Under the pieces are notes generated by a model that searched no databases, was not told where the DNA came from, and saw only the letters and a program-made list of their open reading frames with translations. From Ancylostoma caninum (Eukaryota > Nematoda > Chromadorea > Rhabditida > Ancylostomatidae): a stretch of DNA of 64,000 bases. Location of the stretch: the NCBI GenBank assembly GCA_037903475.1, contig JBAJFG010000487.1:2108001-2172000 (forward strand), in the 5' to 3' direction. Shown piece after piece: positions 35,701-46,139 of the stretch. How positions within the stretch are numbered: the first letter of the stretch is position 1; each line of letters begins with the position of its first letter. Both the position numbers and the translations under genes were made by a program.

Positions 35701-38700
35701 TGAAAGAAAATACTAGCACTGAACGTGTAGTGTATAGGAAATGTAGCCGAACGAAGCTTCGATACGCGACCAGGATGAATTCCAGAAATTTGAAGAACTG
35801 TGCGCCCAGAAGTCTGTGATTGCTCGAAAAGTCTAACACATCTAGAGAGAGCGTCTAGAGCAGAGGCGAAACGAACCATTCGTCCTACTTCCTCATAAAT
35901 CATCATTTTCACGTTTTTATTGTTCACATTCATTATCATGAAAAGAAAAAAAAGCAAGCACACGAATGATCCTATTGAGGTGAGGTCGCTCCGCCCCGTA
36001 ACAGAATACCAGTAACTCCAGCACTGCATATTTTCACAAGTAAACATATGAAAAAAACCTTTGCATTTCTCAATGGCGAACAGGATTAATTCGTCTTAGG
36101 GATCCCTGAAGTATGCAAAACCACTGAGTGGCATCCATTTGACCCCAAATTAATTCCCTGAGAAAAGATGGTAATAACCATTGCGTCGTACCGTCGTACC
36201 CAGTAAATTTCCGATTGAAACATGCACATAGCCGTAATGGTCCTACCGACAGATTTTTTTTGAATTGAAAAGGAATTGAAAAGAATGAAAACCCACAAAG
36301 CGCAGAAACCAATAAAATACTGTGACTTTAAGTCAGCAGTAAGTCTCTAGAAATAGCTGGCATGTCGTTTGGCTTCACAACTAATTGTAAGATTCAGCAG
36401 CTAACATTACGAGACCCACTCAACACCCATACAATCTGCTCTGTACAGGACTTGATAGTTAGCTTAATTTAGAGCACCAACCTCCCTAATGTCCATCTCC
36501 GTCACGTGACATTTTCTTACAAACTTAAAGAGACCACGGGAAGCTTCTTTGATGGCACTGGGAAAGCGCGCTAACATTTTTGCGCAATAGTCCACAATGC
36601 TCCTGATTCAGATTCTACCAAAGCAGCTCTAGCCTCAGAATAGCAGTGAGGCCGCCTAGGCAAAAATCCTCATGTGTAGCTGGGTATTTACAAAATGCTT
36701 TATAAACATTCTTTCAAAGCACCGATTCGAACTATTATGTTTTGCCTATGCTGGAAATTCCTCTTAGAGAATTAGCCGTCGGAATGTGCAGGTCCTCTGC
36801 TGTTGTTCTCTGCATTGCATGAACCGTAGTGCAAAGGTTGATGAAAATTAGAGAAGTTCTATCCCCAGAAAATCCAGAGGTGAGACAAGAAACCCTTACA
36901 TTCACAGTTGCATAGCGGATTTCAAAAAGGACGACAACTGGGGAGAGATTAAAGAGAAGGAGAACGCAAGAAAGTGTGGCAATTGTGTAGGAATGAGAGA
37001 AAGCCATGTTTTTGTTTTATCTTGAGAATCCCTAGCTCCCACTTCGACAGCTAAGATACTGAGCTGAAGGAAGTTAGACAAAAGAAGATGACATCCAGGA
37101 CAGAATGAACCAATTACTACTCTTTACACACCAGTGTACAGTTGTATAAAAATACCAATATCCAGATTCTTCGCGCAAAGAACGCGTCAATTTCAAATAG
37201 ATTTTTAACTCAAGTTGATTTCGGTGGGTGTTTTTTTACAGAGCACGTATTGGAAACATGGCCAAATTGAGAAGGGTAACCTAACCTAGGGTCCAGTTTC
37301 ACCACTAGGCATGGAGTAAACCCCTGACTTCGTCAATTCATCAGTGTGAAAGAACACCAACAAACTTCGAAGCATGACAATGTACATTGGACTAGTATTG
37401 CTTTACCTACGTGTTGTAGTAGTTTCCTCGTACTAGTTAGTGCAAAGAAGTAGAGAAGGTTAGTAACTCCGCAGCAGTAAACGTATAAGAACAAGGAGAT
37501 CAACAAAAACACTGAGCTCTGACTTACCTTCAGCGTGGAAACACTTCGGCAGCGAGCGCCGCACAAAACCGCGTCGTGGATGAAGCATAATCAGGTTGGG
37601 AGCCGTTGGAAACAGCGGCTTCGGGCCTGTGCATAGGATGAGGCAGAGTGGATAACAACGACTGTGCAACCAAGTGTGGGAAAGAGATGCTGTGCAGATA
37701 CGGGGACACGGCAAAAGAACCGACGTCGACGACACCTCGCTGTCGCGCGCTCACATACCACTTCCGGACTAGCGAGACTGATTTCTGCAAAAATGGACAG
37801 TAGGACAGACTCAAGCTCATGGAGAAACAGCATCCTCAAGAGGAGATATCTGGGCTCCTGTAGTCTTTTCCCAAATAAATCCACGAATGGAAATGATGGC
37901 TAAGACAATGCATGCCCACTCGAATACGCTCCTCCTGTCGGGATCTGCCGACATCTGTCCATAAGGAATTTTCTTTGAGAAAAGTTGTCAAAAAATGGGG
38001 TGATTTCCAGTCGGTTCTATTACGCGTAAATGTTTGCAACATCCCTGAAAATTTAAACTTCTTAGCTCTCATTCTGGATCTGATACCCTTTAAATGTCCA
38101 GTTACGTATGTACATGTCAGTTCATCCATTCATTTTTATTCAGGAATTTCATTGCCTAAAATCAGAACAGATGACTTGAGCGCTGTATACAAATTCACTC
38201 AATTAATGCATTTGCGAAGATTTCAACAAAAATCCTGCTCTCACAGTTTTCCAGAAAATAAGTGCCCATTCTTCCTTTCGTAGCTTGAATGTTTGCACTA
38301 ACGTGCCCTATGGGTTTGTTCGCGCTGAAATGTCACAAAAGGACGTAAAAATGCGAAGCGTTAACCCTGTCACCTATCTAATTTAAATAACATTATAGGC
38401 AGTGGAGGGCACAGGAGGGATGGGGGGAGAGAAGGCCTGGGAAAATACAATCGGGTCTCCGGGGCTTTGAGAACCCGGATGGGGAGATAAAACTACAAGC
38501 GAAATCAATTTTAAAATTACACAGTAAAAAATAAATGTATGGAAAATCATAATGAAAATAAACATCTAAAAGTAAATTGATACCGCATTTTTATCTACGC
38601 ACTTCACAAAGTAATTCCGAAAGCGGGTTTTCGGGAGTTTAAAGCCGGAGCTCCGTCCCCCTACGATTTGTATTTAATAATAATAATAAATTATAATAAT

Positions 38701-40090
38701 TTATTGCTCTACTTAGGGTAGACGTGAAGAAGACAGTGGCATCATCAAGTACAAGTTCCATTCTATCATCAGCTACAATATCAATAATATACCAGTATGG
38801 ATAAGCAATCCTCTTATTTCATCAGTAGCTCAGCAGATCCCATCCTGTGGAAGCAGGATAGAGAGATTTAATTGGAAAGACACATAAGAAGTACATAAGA
38901 GAGAAGATGAGCACTGCTTATACAGGGAGTCACCCCCTCCCCCCCCCCCCCCCCCGCCCCACACAACTTTTTTTTTTCATTTTGAGCGAAAGAGCAGGAA
39001 ACTAACGCCAAATGATAACAAACTGGTGTCTAAGCCAGGTTTCGGGATGAAATATTCTTTGACCACGCCATGTATACCCCCATCGCTATGGAAACACCAC
39101 GTATGGAAGAAAATGACACGTTTAAATCCTGGAAAAACCACCCTATCATGCGTATTCAGAGCAGTTGGCGACAACGATGAAAGGACAACCCTTAGTATAC
39201 TGCAGATCAATATTCCCAGGATGGAATTACAAACATCACTTAACTGCACGCAGAATGAGGTGCACGTGAAATGTCGATTAAGGAGCGAATGTGAGCGCAG
39301 AAACAAACACAAAATACTACAGACACGGTCAAAACAGCAGTGAAAACAACGTCGTCGTATAAAAACACTTGCAAGGTGGTCGAAGTCGAATATTCGAATC
39401 GATTTTCGAGTTGGATCTTTGCCAGCGGTGACTTTTTTAACGTGGTTTCTTAGAAACAAATTTTTTCTTTTGATTTAACGTTCATCGCATATCAGCAAAA
39501 TCTTTACTGCACCCCATTGATAACAGGCAACTGCAGCTGCAAATTCAAGGTAACAGTTGTTCTGCTACCTGATCTGCTAGAACTTCCGCATACAATCGAA
39601 CAGGAGAACAAGGACTATTCACATCGTAAAATCTATTCTTTTTCTATTAGACATGAAAAATTCTTGCGTTTCCTTGGGGCTCGAAAATCGACCTGATTAT
39701 TGGTTCTTCTGCCGTTTCCCGTTTTTTTTTTCTCAGTGACTGCTAGGCCACAGGTTCAATTCGCTTTTGTAGTACCCAAAAACCATAGGTGTGATGAACC
39801 GTACACCACAACAAGAACTGAAACTAACTGGCGATCATTGACGACGAGAGCTTTCGACCGGCAGGCCTTCTGGGTGATGATGTCCTAGACATTTTGTGTT
39901 TACTGTGTTCAGGATCGTACAACTGAAAGAAGGGCTTTTACCCTTACGACCCAATCAGTGCGACGCTCGCAGTGAAATTTCGCCCTCTTCATTGTGAGAG
40001 GGGATCACCTTTTCAAATAATAACCATTAGAATTGAAACACCTGATTCTAGTTGGTCGTACTCTGCTCGGAAGTTCAATCCTAACAATTA
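32724..40090. other. Long gene-poor stretch
   Basis: No gene was recognised in about 7.4 kb. The minus-strand frame at 32,824-33,009 follows a CATTCCAG acceptor and reads like protein, but no partner exon was found. The minus-strand frame at 36,735-37,007 starts with a signal-like hydrophobic stretch and meets a GTAAGG donor after 36 codons. A GC-rich patch at 37,560-37,760 ends in a GTAAGT donor. A hairpin with ACATCGCCAGT and ACTGGCGATGT arms lies at about 34,416-34,453. Poly-C occurs at about 38,936-38,956 and AT repeats at about 38,670-38,700. Confidence 0.35.
38398..38660. mobile_element. Degenerate copy of the CAGTGG (hAT-type) MITE
   Basis: The left part (GCAGTGGAGGGCAC, then CGGGTCTCCGGGGC and GAACCCGGATGG) and the right part (AAGTAATTCCGAAAGCGGG) align by eye with the intact element at 62,684-62,962 (GGGGTCTCCGCCG, GGACCCAGACGG, AAGTAATTTCGAAAATTTGG). 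No target duplication could be defined, so this is an older, worn copy. Confidence 0.5.
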
Positions 40091-40091
40091 A

Positions 40092-40330
40092 GGCCAATTT
40101 ATACTTGCTGCGTGCGTTAGTCGCGCATCAGTCGCACGCAGTCTATTTGAAAGGGATTTTCCATGAAGACCGATCAACACGGCATGTACATCCTCAATGA
40201 AAAGAACGAACGGCCACCGCGAGGCCGTAAACGCGTGCGTCTGAACTGCGACTGCGATGCGACTGGGCCGTATTCTTCATCATATAGACGCACGCGCGTC
40301 AGTCGCACGCATCCAGTACAAATTGCCTTT
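40092..40330. mobile_element. 'GATGCGTGCG' foldback element, copy A
   Basis: It begins GGCCAATTTATACTTGCTGC and ends CGCACGCATCCAGTACAAATT. The interior carries ACGGCATGTACATCCTCAAT and CGCGAGGCCGTAAACGCG, shared with the NF-YA intronic copy at 11,930-12,290. Confidence 0.65.
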
Positions 40331-40333
40331 TAC

Positions 40334-40582
40334 GATTTGTACTGGATGCACGCGTGTGTTTGTTGCGCGTGCGCATCGGACGCAGACCAAACGCAGATGA
40401 GACGCAAGAGTGTTTGCGGTATCGTTGCTATTCGCAGCGATACCACAAACGCGTACGTCTCATCTGCAGGTCCGCGAGGTATTCTCATCAATGGTGCACG
40501 TAGCACGTGGACCGCTGTACTGGAAAATTCTCCGCGAATGAATGCATGCGTCTGTCGCACGCACCCTGATATAAATTGCCCC
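40334..40582. mobile_element. 'GATGCGTGCG' foldback element, copy B
   Basis: It starts GATTTGTACTGGATGCACGCG directly after copy A and ends GTCGCACGCACCCTGATATAAATTG. Inner inverted blocks GTTTGCGGTATCG and CGATACCACAAAC pair around 40,411-40,450. Copies A and B create a 162-codon spurious plus-strand frame (40,163-40,651). Confidence 0.65.
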
Positions 40583-40664
40583 TATCTAATGGAAATTACG
40601 TTCCTGTCGAGAAATGTAATTGAAAAACGAATCAAAGATGAAGAGCACTGACTTCGTTGACATA

Positions 40665-40845
40665 TAAGGGCAACTTGTACTATGTATGTGCGTGCGTCAG
40701 TCGCGCGTCAAATGCACTGAAAACACCGAGCAGCCGCTGCGTCGTAAACGCGTGAGTATGGCCTGTGTCTGAGTCATAGAGTCTTTGGTCATAGAGTCGC
40801 ACGCGTAACGAACGCACGCATCCAGTATAAATTGTCGCGTAGCTG
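40665..40845. mobile_element. 'GATGCGTGCG' foldback element, copy C
   Basis: It begins near GGGCAACTTGTACTATGTA, carries GTGCGTGCGTCAGTCGCGCG and ends CGCACGCATCCAGTATAAATT. It is shorter than copies A and B. An end fragment (ACGCACGCATCTGGTACAAATT) occurs alone at about 41,489-41,510. Confidence 0.6.
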
Positions 40846-41889
40846 CAATAGTACTCAAGGGAAGGGTTCCATCATATTTTCGCGTCTAAGGTTGTTACAT
40901 GTTAAGAATCTTCGTAAGAAATTAATCATAATAGTGCATATCCCGTCACAACGAGGTCCCGCCCTAATTCTCCCCAAAATAAAGCGTCAAAAAGGATTTT
41001 TTTGCATATCCAGTCGGATATGTTCACAAATTCTGACTTCCGAAGATCCTAAATATGTGAAAATGGCAAGCAAACAATTAAGTGGCTCAAATTTTGTTCT
41101 CACAGAAAGCTATGCAAAAATATGATCACTGAGGAACATAGGTGCACCTACGGATGGTAGGAGGAGCGGGACACGTGCCACTGATGAGAGAGCAGAGCCA
41201 ATCGACTGATTACAGATGGAATACAGATAAAAGCGATCGGCCGGCTCTGCTTCCTTGCTAGTCTTGTCGCGGCAAACCTCTACTTCCATGTCGTTACCAG
41301 TTTTCTCAAAACCCATATTGGTGGGGTACACTACAGCCAGTCACTTCCAACTGGCCTTGCAACTTTACGTTGGAGGACAGGCCATGAGAGTTCTCTAGTC
41401 CGCGGTTCTTATCCCCGGTTGAAGTTGTTAGAAGCACTCTTATCAATTTAAACACGGCGAGGGACGTTCCATACCAGATGTGGTTTAACGCACGCATCTG
41501 GTACAAATTGACCTTCGAGTGAGCTGGCTCTAACGTTGGAAGTGGAAGTGTTTACTAGCGACATTAGCGGACTCACATCTACTGATTCTGCAGATGCAGG
41601 TGGGCCGAGATTGCTGTTGGTGAGCGGGAGGGCCGGTGTCCACTAGTAATGAGGAATAGTGGAGTGACTGATGGAGGAAGCCAACACACGTAAACTTGCA
41701 AAAGCTCAAGTGAACGTGACTGGACCAGCAGAGTTCCTGTGGGAAAACGTGTAGGATCATGGAAAGGTCTGCACTCCGTTACACTCTTTCAATCGAGGTG
41801 ACTTACAGGCCATTCATCGGGGAGTTGGTATGCCAGTTACCGAGGACATGTGCTCCACGTATTCCCACATCATTTCCATCGAGCAACTA
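40846..41889. other. Non-coding stretch, no gene seen
   Basis: Apart from the element end fragment near 41,490, no repeat or gene was recognised. Frames of up to 97 codons (40,832-41,125 plus) lack motifs. Confidence 0.45.
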
Positions 41890-42157
41890 TAGTGGACGTC
41901 AATAGCGTTGGCCCATCTGCGGCCTCGAGAAGGACGTCGCGCAACCGCGCCGCGCGCCGTAATCTATCTGTTCTGCTGCTGTTATGCAATTTCTAGCAGC
42001 TTTTCTACCCGACTTCAGGGATTTTCGAGCAAATCGGGAAGAAAAGACCCTAGAAATGGCATTCCGGCGGCGACGACACCGATTCCGGCGCTTGCGGCGC
42101 GGTCGCGCTGCGTCCTTCTCGGGGCCGTGAATGGGCCACCGCCATTGCCGTTCACTG
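41890..42157. mobile_element. TA-flanked foldback MITE, complete copy
   Basis: The 268-bp element has long imperfect terminal inverted repeats. The left reads TAGTGGACGTCAATAGCG then TTGGCCCATC and GAGAAGGACGTCGCGC; the right is the reverse complement of equivalent blocks, ending TTCACTG. TA lies outside each end. A second, truncated copy is at 1-88. Frames on both strands (96 and 115 codons) arise from its GC-rich arms and are not genes. Confidence 0.75.
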
Positions 42158-43769
42158 TAACTCTGACCAGCGCTGCTGTCACGACAAATAAACACTAATT
42201 GTGAATGTAAGATATCTGCCACCCTGACGTACCCAGTCAGTGTCATCTACCCCCTCAAGTATTAGAGTCCCTGCAGGTAAAAATGTAAAAACAAAGGAGA
42301 AATACGTGAACTAGACCATGAAAAAAAAACATTGTTCACTGTTAAATTCATGAGAATTGAATTCATGAGAAATTCCAAGCTGGCCGACATTTGTCTAGGA
42401 TCAGCAAGCACCGTCACACAGAAGCTAGTAGCTGACCAACAACACGAGCACTGACATCTTGTGCGCATATTTTTGGAGAGATAATGAAAGAGGATGAAAT
42501 GAGAATATCACAATCAAGGACAAAGATATAAATGGAGTAATATGAAGATTAAAAGAAGAATAAAAAATCACAAATAGCACAAAAAAGAGAGAAAAGGATG
42601 ATCGCAGGCGACCTGCAATCCCGGCAACGCAGGATATCTAAGGCGCTCAGTTGGTCTGTCGCGCCGCGTAGGTGGCGCGGCGCGACACTTTCTTTTCTAT
42701 GGTGCAATAAAAATTGACTTTCGCTGTATGACACAGTATCGTGAGGGAAACGTTAGTACTGTGCAGGAATGAACTGTATAGATGGGACTAGAAAAAAAAT
42801 ACATGGTACTGGAAAGTTGCAGAATGCACAAAAAAGTATGTGCTGCGAGCGTTCCGTAGTGGCGCGCAATATTCTTATAGAAGAATCATGAGCAAGGAAA
42901 GGTAAGAGAGTACAGGTAAAGTAAGAGGAATAACATTAAAATTAAAAGTGATTGGCCGTTTCGTGCACTCACTTGCTCTGCAGCCGATGAATAAGGTGAG
43001 CGTTGCTTGACAAATCGTGGTGACAAATCTTATTAACAATTACGCTGACAAGGAATGCTTGCAAAACGAGGAAGTATGGGCCCAGATGACAGAAAAAAAA
43101 TGAAGAAAGAACTCACTACTGCCAATGTTGAACTACTGGAGCTGCACGAAACCAGCTACAGATCCACCACTCTTGACAGTAGACTGCGTTGTTTAATTGA
43201 TTGCACTAAAATACTCATTACTCTGGAGCATCAGTGATAGTCAAAATGAAAAAAAAATGCGATTTCAGATCTCCTAGCTGAAGACTGGACCTTCCATTTG
43301 GGGCTTTTTCATAAACTATAAACACCAAAGTAGGCGGTTGAGTTACATATCGGCACAAATAAAGAGGAACGGTTGGAATCTTATACACTGAATGAGTCAT
43401 GACGATACAAATCACTAGAAAAGAGACAAGAAGAAAAAAAAGCCACCAAATCTGAGATTATTCACGGCTTGAATAACCATCGCTGCTTTGACCTATTGCC
43501 AATCGATGACCCATTTGGACTCGACAGATTCGATAGATCAAATGACCGGACTTTTTGCTTCGAATAGATGGTTTCTTGAACTTTTAGATCTCTACAAACT
43601 ATTTTACTATTTGGTATCTCCAGCTACTCGGAACAGGATTTATTTAAATTTCTTGAATAATAAAAAATGTCGGTGGAGACAAACACTATCAGCATGTCAC
43701 GAGTGTTGAAGTAAGATTATGAATGACTACGAGCTACGAACACATCTGCTCCATACATGTGCTCGAAGC
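42158..43769. other. Non-coding stretch, no gene seen
   Basis: No supported exon. A GC palindrome-like motif, GTCGCGCCGCG...CGCGGCGCGAC, lies at about 42,658-42,688. The plus-strand frame at 43,055-43,237 is Lys-rich and unsupported. Confidence 0.45.
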
Positions 43770-44320
43770 GACGACACGCCAGCTAACACAGCTCCAGTCA
43801 CTCGCACAAGCGTGCCGTACTTCCACGTGGCGCGACCCACGAATGTCAAAGGGAGCACAATAAGACGCAGGGGAACAATATCCCGATTCTCGTGTGTTTA
43901 ACGCTATTTCACTTTTGAATATTGAGTTCTTGGTCCTTCGAAACCACAAAATTCGGCAGGATCTGGAACCCAAAAACTTGAATGGGTGCTGATTTGGGAG
44001 AAAATTCAGAGTGTGGATAGAGCAACTATTTAAAATTTGTAGCAAAAGGTGAAGTAAGGTTTTAAGCTGCCATTTGAAGGAAACACCCGCTCAATTTTTT
44101 TCTCAAAGTTTGAGATTTCGAAGATTTCCATAGATTTTGGGTATTGGATTACCTAGAACTCATGCCTAACAGTGAAGTAGCGTGAAACATCCGAGAAATC
44201 TGCTAGATCCCATCTGTAGTTTCCATGTCACGCTCCCTTTGGTATTCATAGGTCCCGACACGCGAAATCCACACGCGTTCGTGCAAGTGACCGGGCACGT
44301 GTCAACTGGTCCATCGTAGG
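43770..44320. repeat. Long diverged inverted repeat (about 550 bp)
   Basis: The left arm (about 43,770-43,990) and the reverse complement of the right arm (about 44,070-44,320) share many ordered blocks: CCAGTCACTCGCAC / CGGTCACTTGCAC, CAAAGGGAGC / CAAAGGGAGC, TTTAACGCTATTTCACT / TTTCACGCTACTTCACT and GAGTTCTTGG / GAGTTCTAGG. Both arms are open in the matching frame, which makes the short frames on each strand look alike. It is most likely an old foldback element. Confidence 0.65.
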
Positions 44321-46059
44321 TTTTGAGGTTTGCGATTCGAGTTTCTTCGCAGGTACTTACCAAATAATGTTTTTAACAATTATGATGTGTCGAAGCCAAG
44401 AATTTCGACGGGTGCTGCTAACCAACCAGTTTACGAATCCATTCTAATTTGCTCCCACATTTTCAGCATCATTCCGCTTTACAACGAAGATCTTATCGAT
44501 GTCTGCCGTTCGTCTCGTCCAGATGTTTCCTCACGTCAAGATTTGTGGGTTCCTTTTCGCGTTTTGCTCAAGCAATTCCCAGCCATCTGGGCATTTTTCC
44601 CAGCTCTGGCTACCAATTCCGCAGCGTCTTCGGCGCGGTTCCGTTCTGTGCGTTCTGGAATGTGTGGAAGCGTGAAGAGTCGCGGCGGCCGGACGCTAAA
44701 TTTGTCTAAAGTTCACGCGGCTATTTCTGCGCTGAGTCAGCGCGGCTGAAGAATTCCTTTTTGTTTGATATAACAGTCTCCGTTCCGCACTCCATCACAA
44801 CATTCCTGAGGGTGTGTGCGTGTGTGCTGAAATCGAATCGATCGAAACGCATCGCATCACGGCAGCTTCCCCCCCATTACGGTCTCCCCCTACTATAAAC
44901 AGCCTGGATTTTAAGAATCAGGCCTTTTTCTGCCCCCATATGTCCGGGACCACCCGTCCGGCCAGCCGCTCCAGCCGCTGCCGGGTCGGGCGCGACCCGT
45001 CCCCCGTGGACGAGTTGTTGCTCTTCTAATCACTGCTAATTTGACTCCACTTTACTGCTGGAATTCTTTTGATCGTGTTTTCTGTTAGTTAGTGATCGAT
45101 ATTACGCATACCGCCAGTCACTTTGATCAAGTTCCGTATTGCTATGCTACCCTGCTAGAGGGAATTATTCTTTTTTATTCAATAATATTCGATTTCCATA
45201 ATTTCCATACGACAGATTGACATAGCGATCATCAAACTCATGACAATGTCTGGGGAAAGGAATGCGCTCGAAAATTCTAGTCATTCTTGTCATTTATTGC
45301 ACTGGAAAAGTCTTTACTTCGCTTCATTTCTCGTTATTTCCTTATTTTATGATTGAGAATTTGAAATCATCCATTTTTGAACATAAAATTGCTTTGAAAT
45401 ATTACAGAAGTGGATGAGAAATACTTAGTTTTCAGATCCAAATGTAAATCTCTTCCTTTAACATCAAAAAGAAATTTGTTGCTGTCATGCAATGCTCTTA
45501 ACTGTGCGGATAGGTAATAAATAAGCAAAGTTATTAATAGAATGGAAAGGAAACAAAAAAAAAACTGAAAAAGGAAGAAGAAGTAAAGGAAAGGCTCCAA
45601 CGTAAGGCTGAAATAGTGGAAAATAGCAGCTCGAAGCACAAAATTTAGCTGTTATTTAGAGCGTACAGCTTATTGATTTCCGTTGAGTACTCGTTTTTCA
45701 TTTTATTTTTCATGCTTTCATCAGCTGCTCCTAAGGCGTTAACGATGAAGTCTATCGTCCAATTTTTTTGAGGCTCAGAAAAATGTTAATAACCTAGTCT
45801 TCTCTCATATTCTCATCGTTTTTTTCTATTTTCTCATATTTCTAGAGCATTTCCGCGATTGGTTAGTGATTCAACGTGCAGTTTTCTTTAAAAAAATTCG
45901 TTTAAAAACCCTTTGACGTCAAATTTTGCCCGTTGTTTTATGGACAGCAGACAAAATTTGGCATCAAAGGTTTTTCCATGTGTTCTTGCAAAACGATTAA
46001 ACCGTTTTTGTCCTTTCCTTTTCTCTTCCACTGATCTTTACGTTTGTTCCATTTTTCAG
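44321..46059. other. Merlin upstream region, partly GC-rich
   Basis: DNA at about 44,590-44,760 and 44,930-45,010 is GC/CpG-rich and lies upstream of the merlin gene, so it may hold its promoter. A TTTTCAG at 44,460-44,466 is followed by a 60-codon frame from an ATG at 44,501, open to a TGA at about 44,680. No family similarity is seen. Nothing else was recognised; 45,100-46,050 is AT-rich. Confidence 0.4.
46051..46059 (+). other. Probable spliced-leader acceptor of the merlin gene
   Basis: CATTTTTCAG ends at 46,059, 80 bases before the merlin ATG at 46,140. All three frames from 46,060 that could join an upstream coding exon are closed before the ATG or out of phase with it, so the segment is 5' untranslated and the site may take a spliced leader. 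A second AG at about 46,097 is weaker. Confidence 0.4.
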
Positions 46060-46139
46060 CGACCATATTATGGATGTAGCACATCTACAGCTTTCAGGCA
46101 TCTTTTTATTTATGTGAGCGATCGAGTAACTATCAAATA

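Noticed and set aside
38977..39459. 160-codon minus-strand frame and its 105-codon plus-strand counterpart
   Set aside because: Both strands are open over the same DNA and neither shows a known domain; could be transposon remnant but not supportable.
40163..40651. 162-codon plus-strand frame
   Set aside because: It lies inside two adjacent foldback elements and reads through their CG-rich arms.
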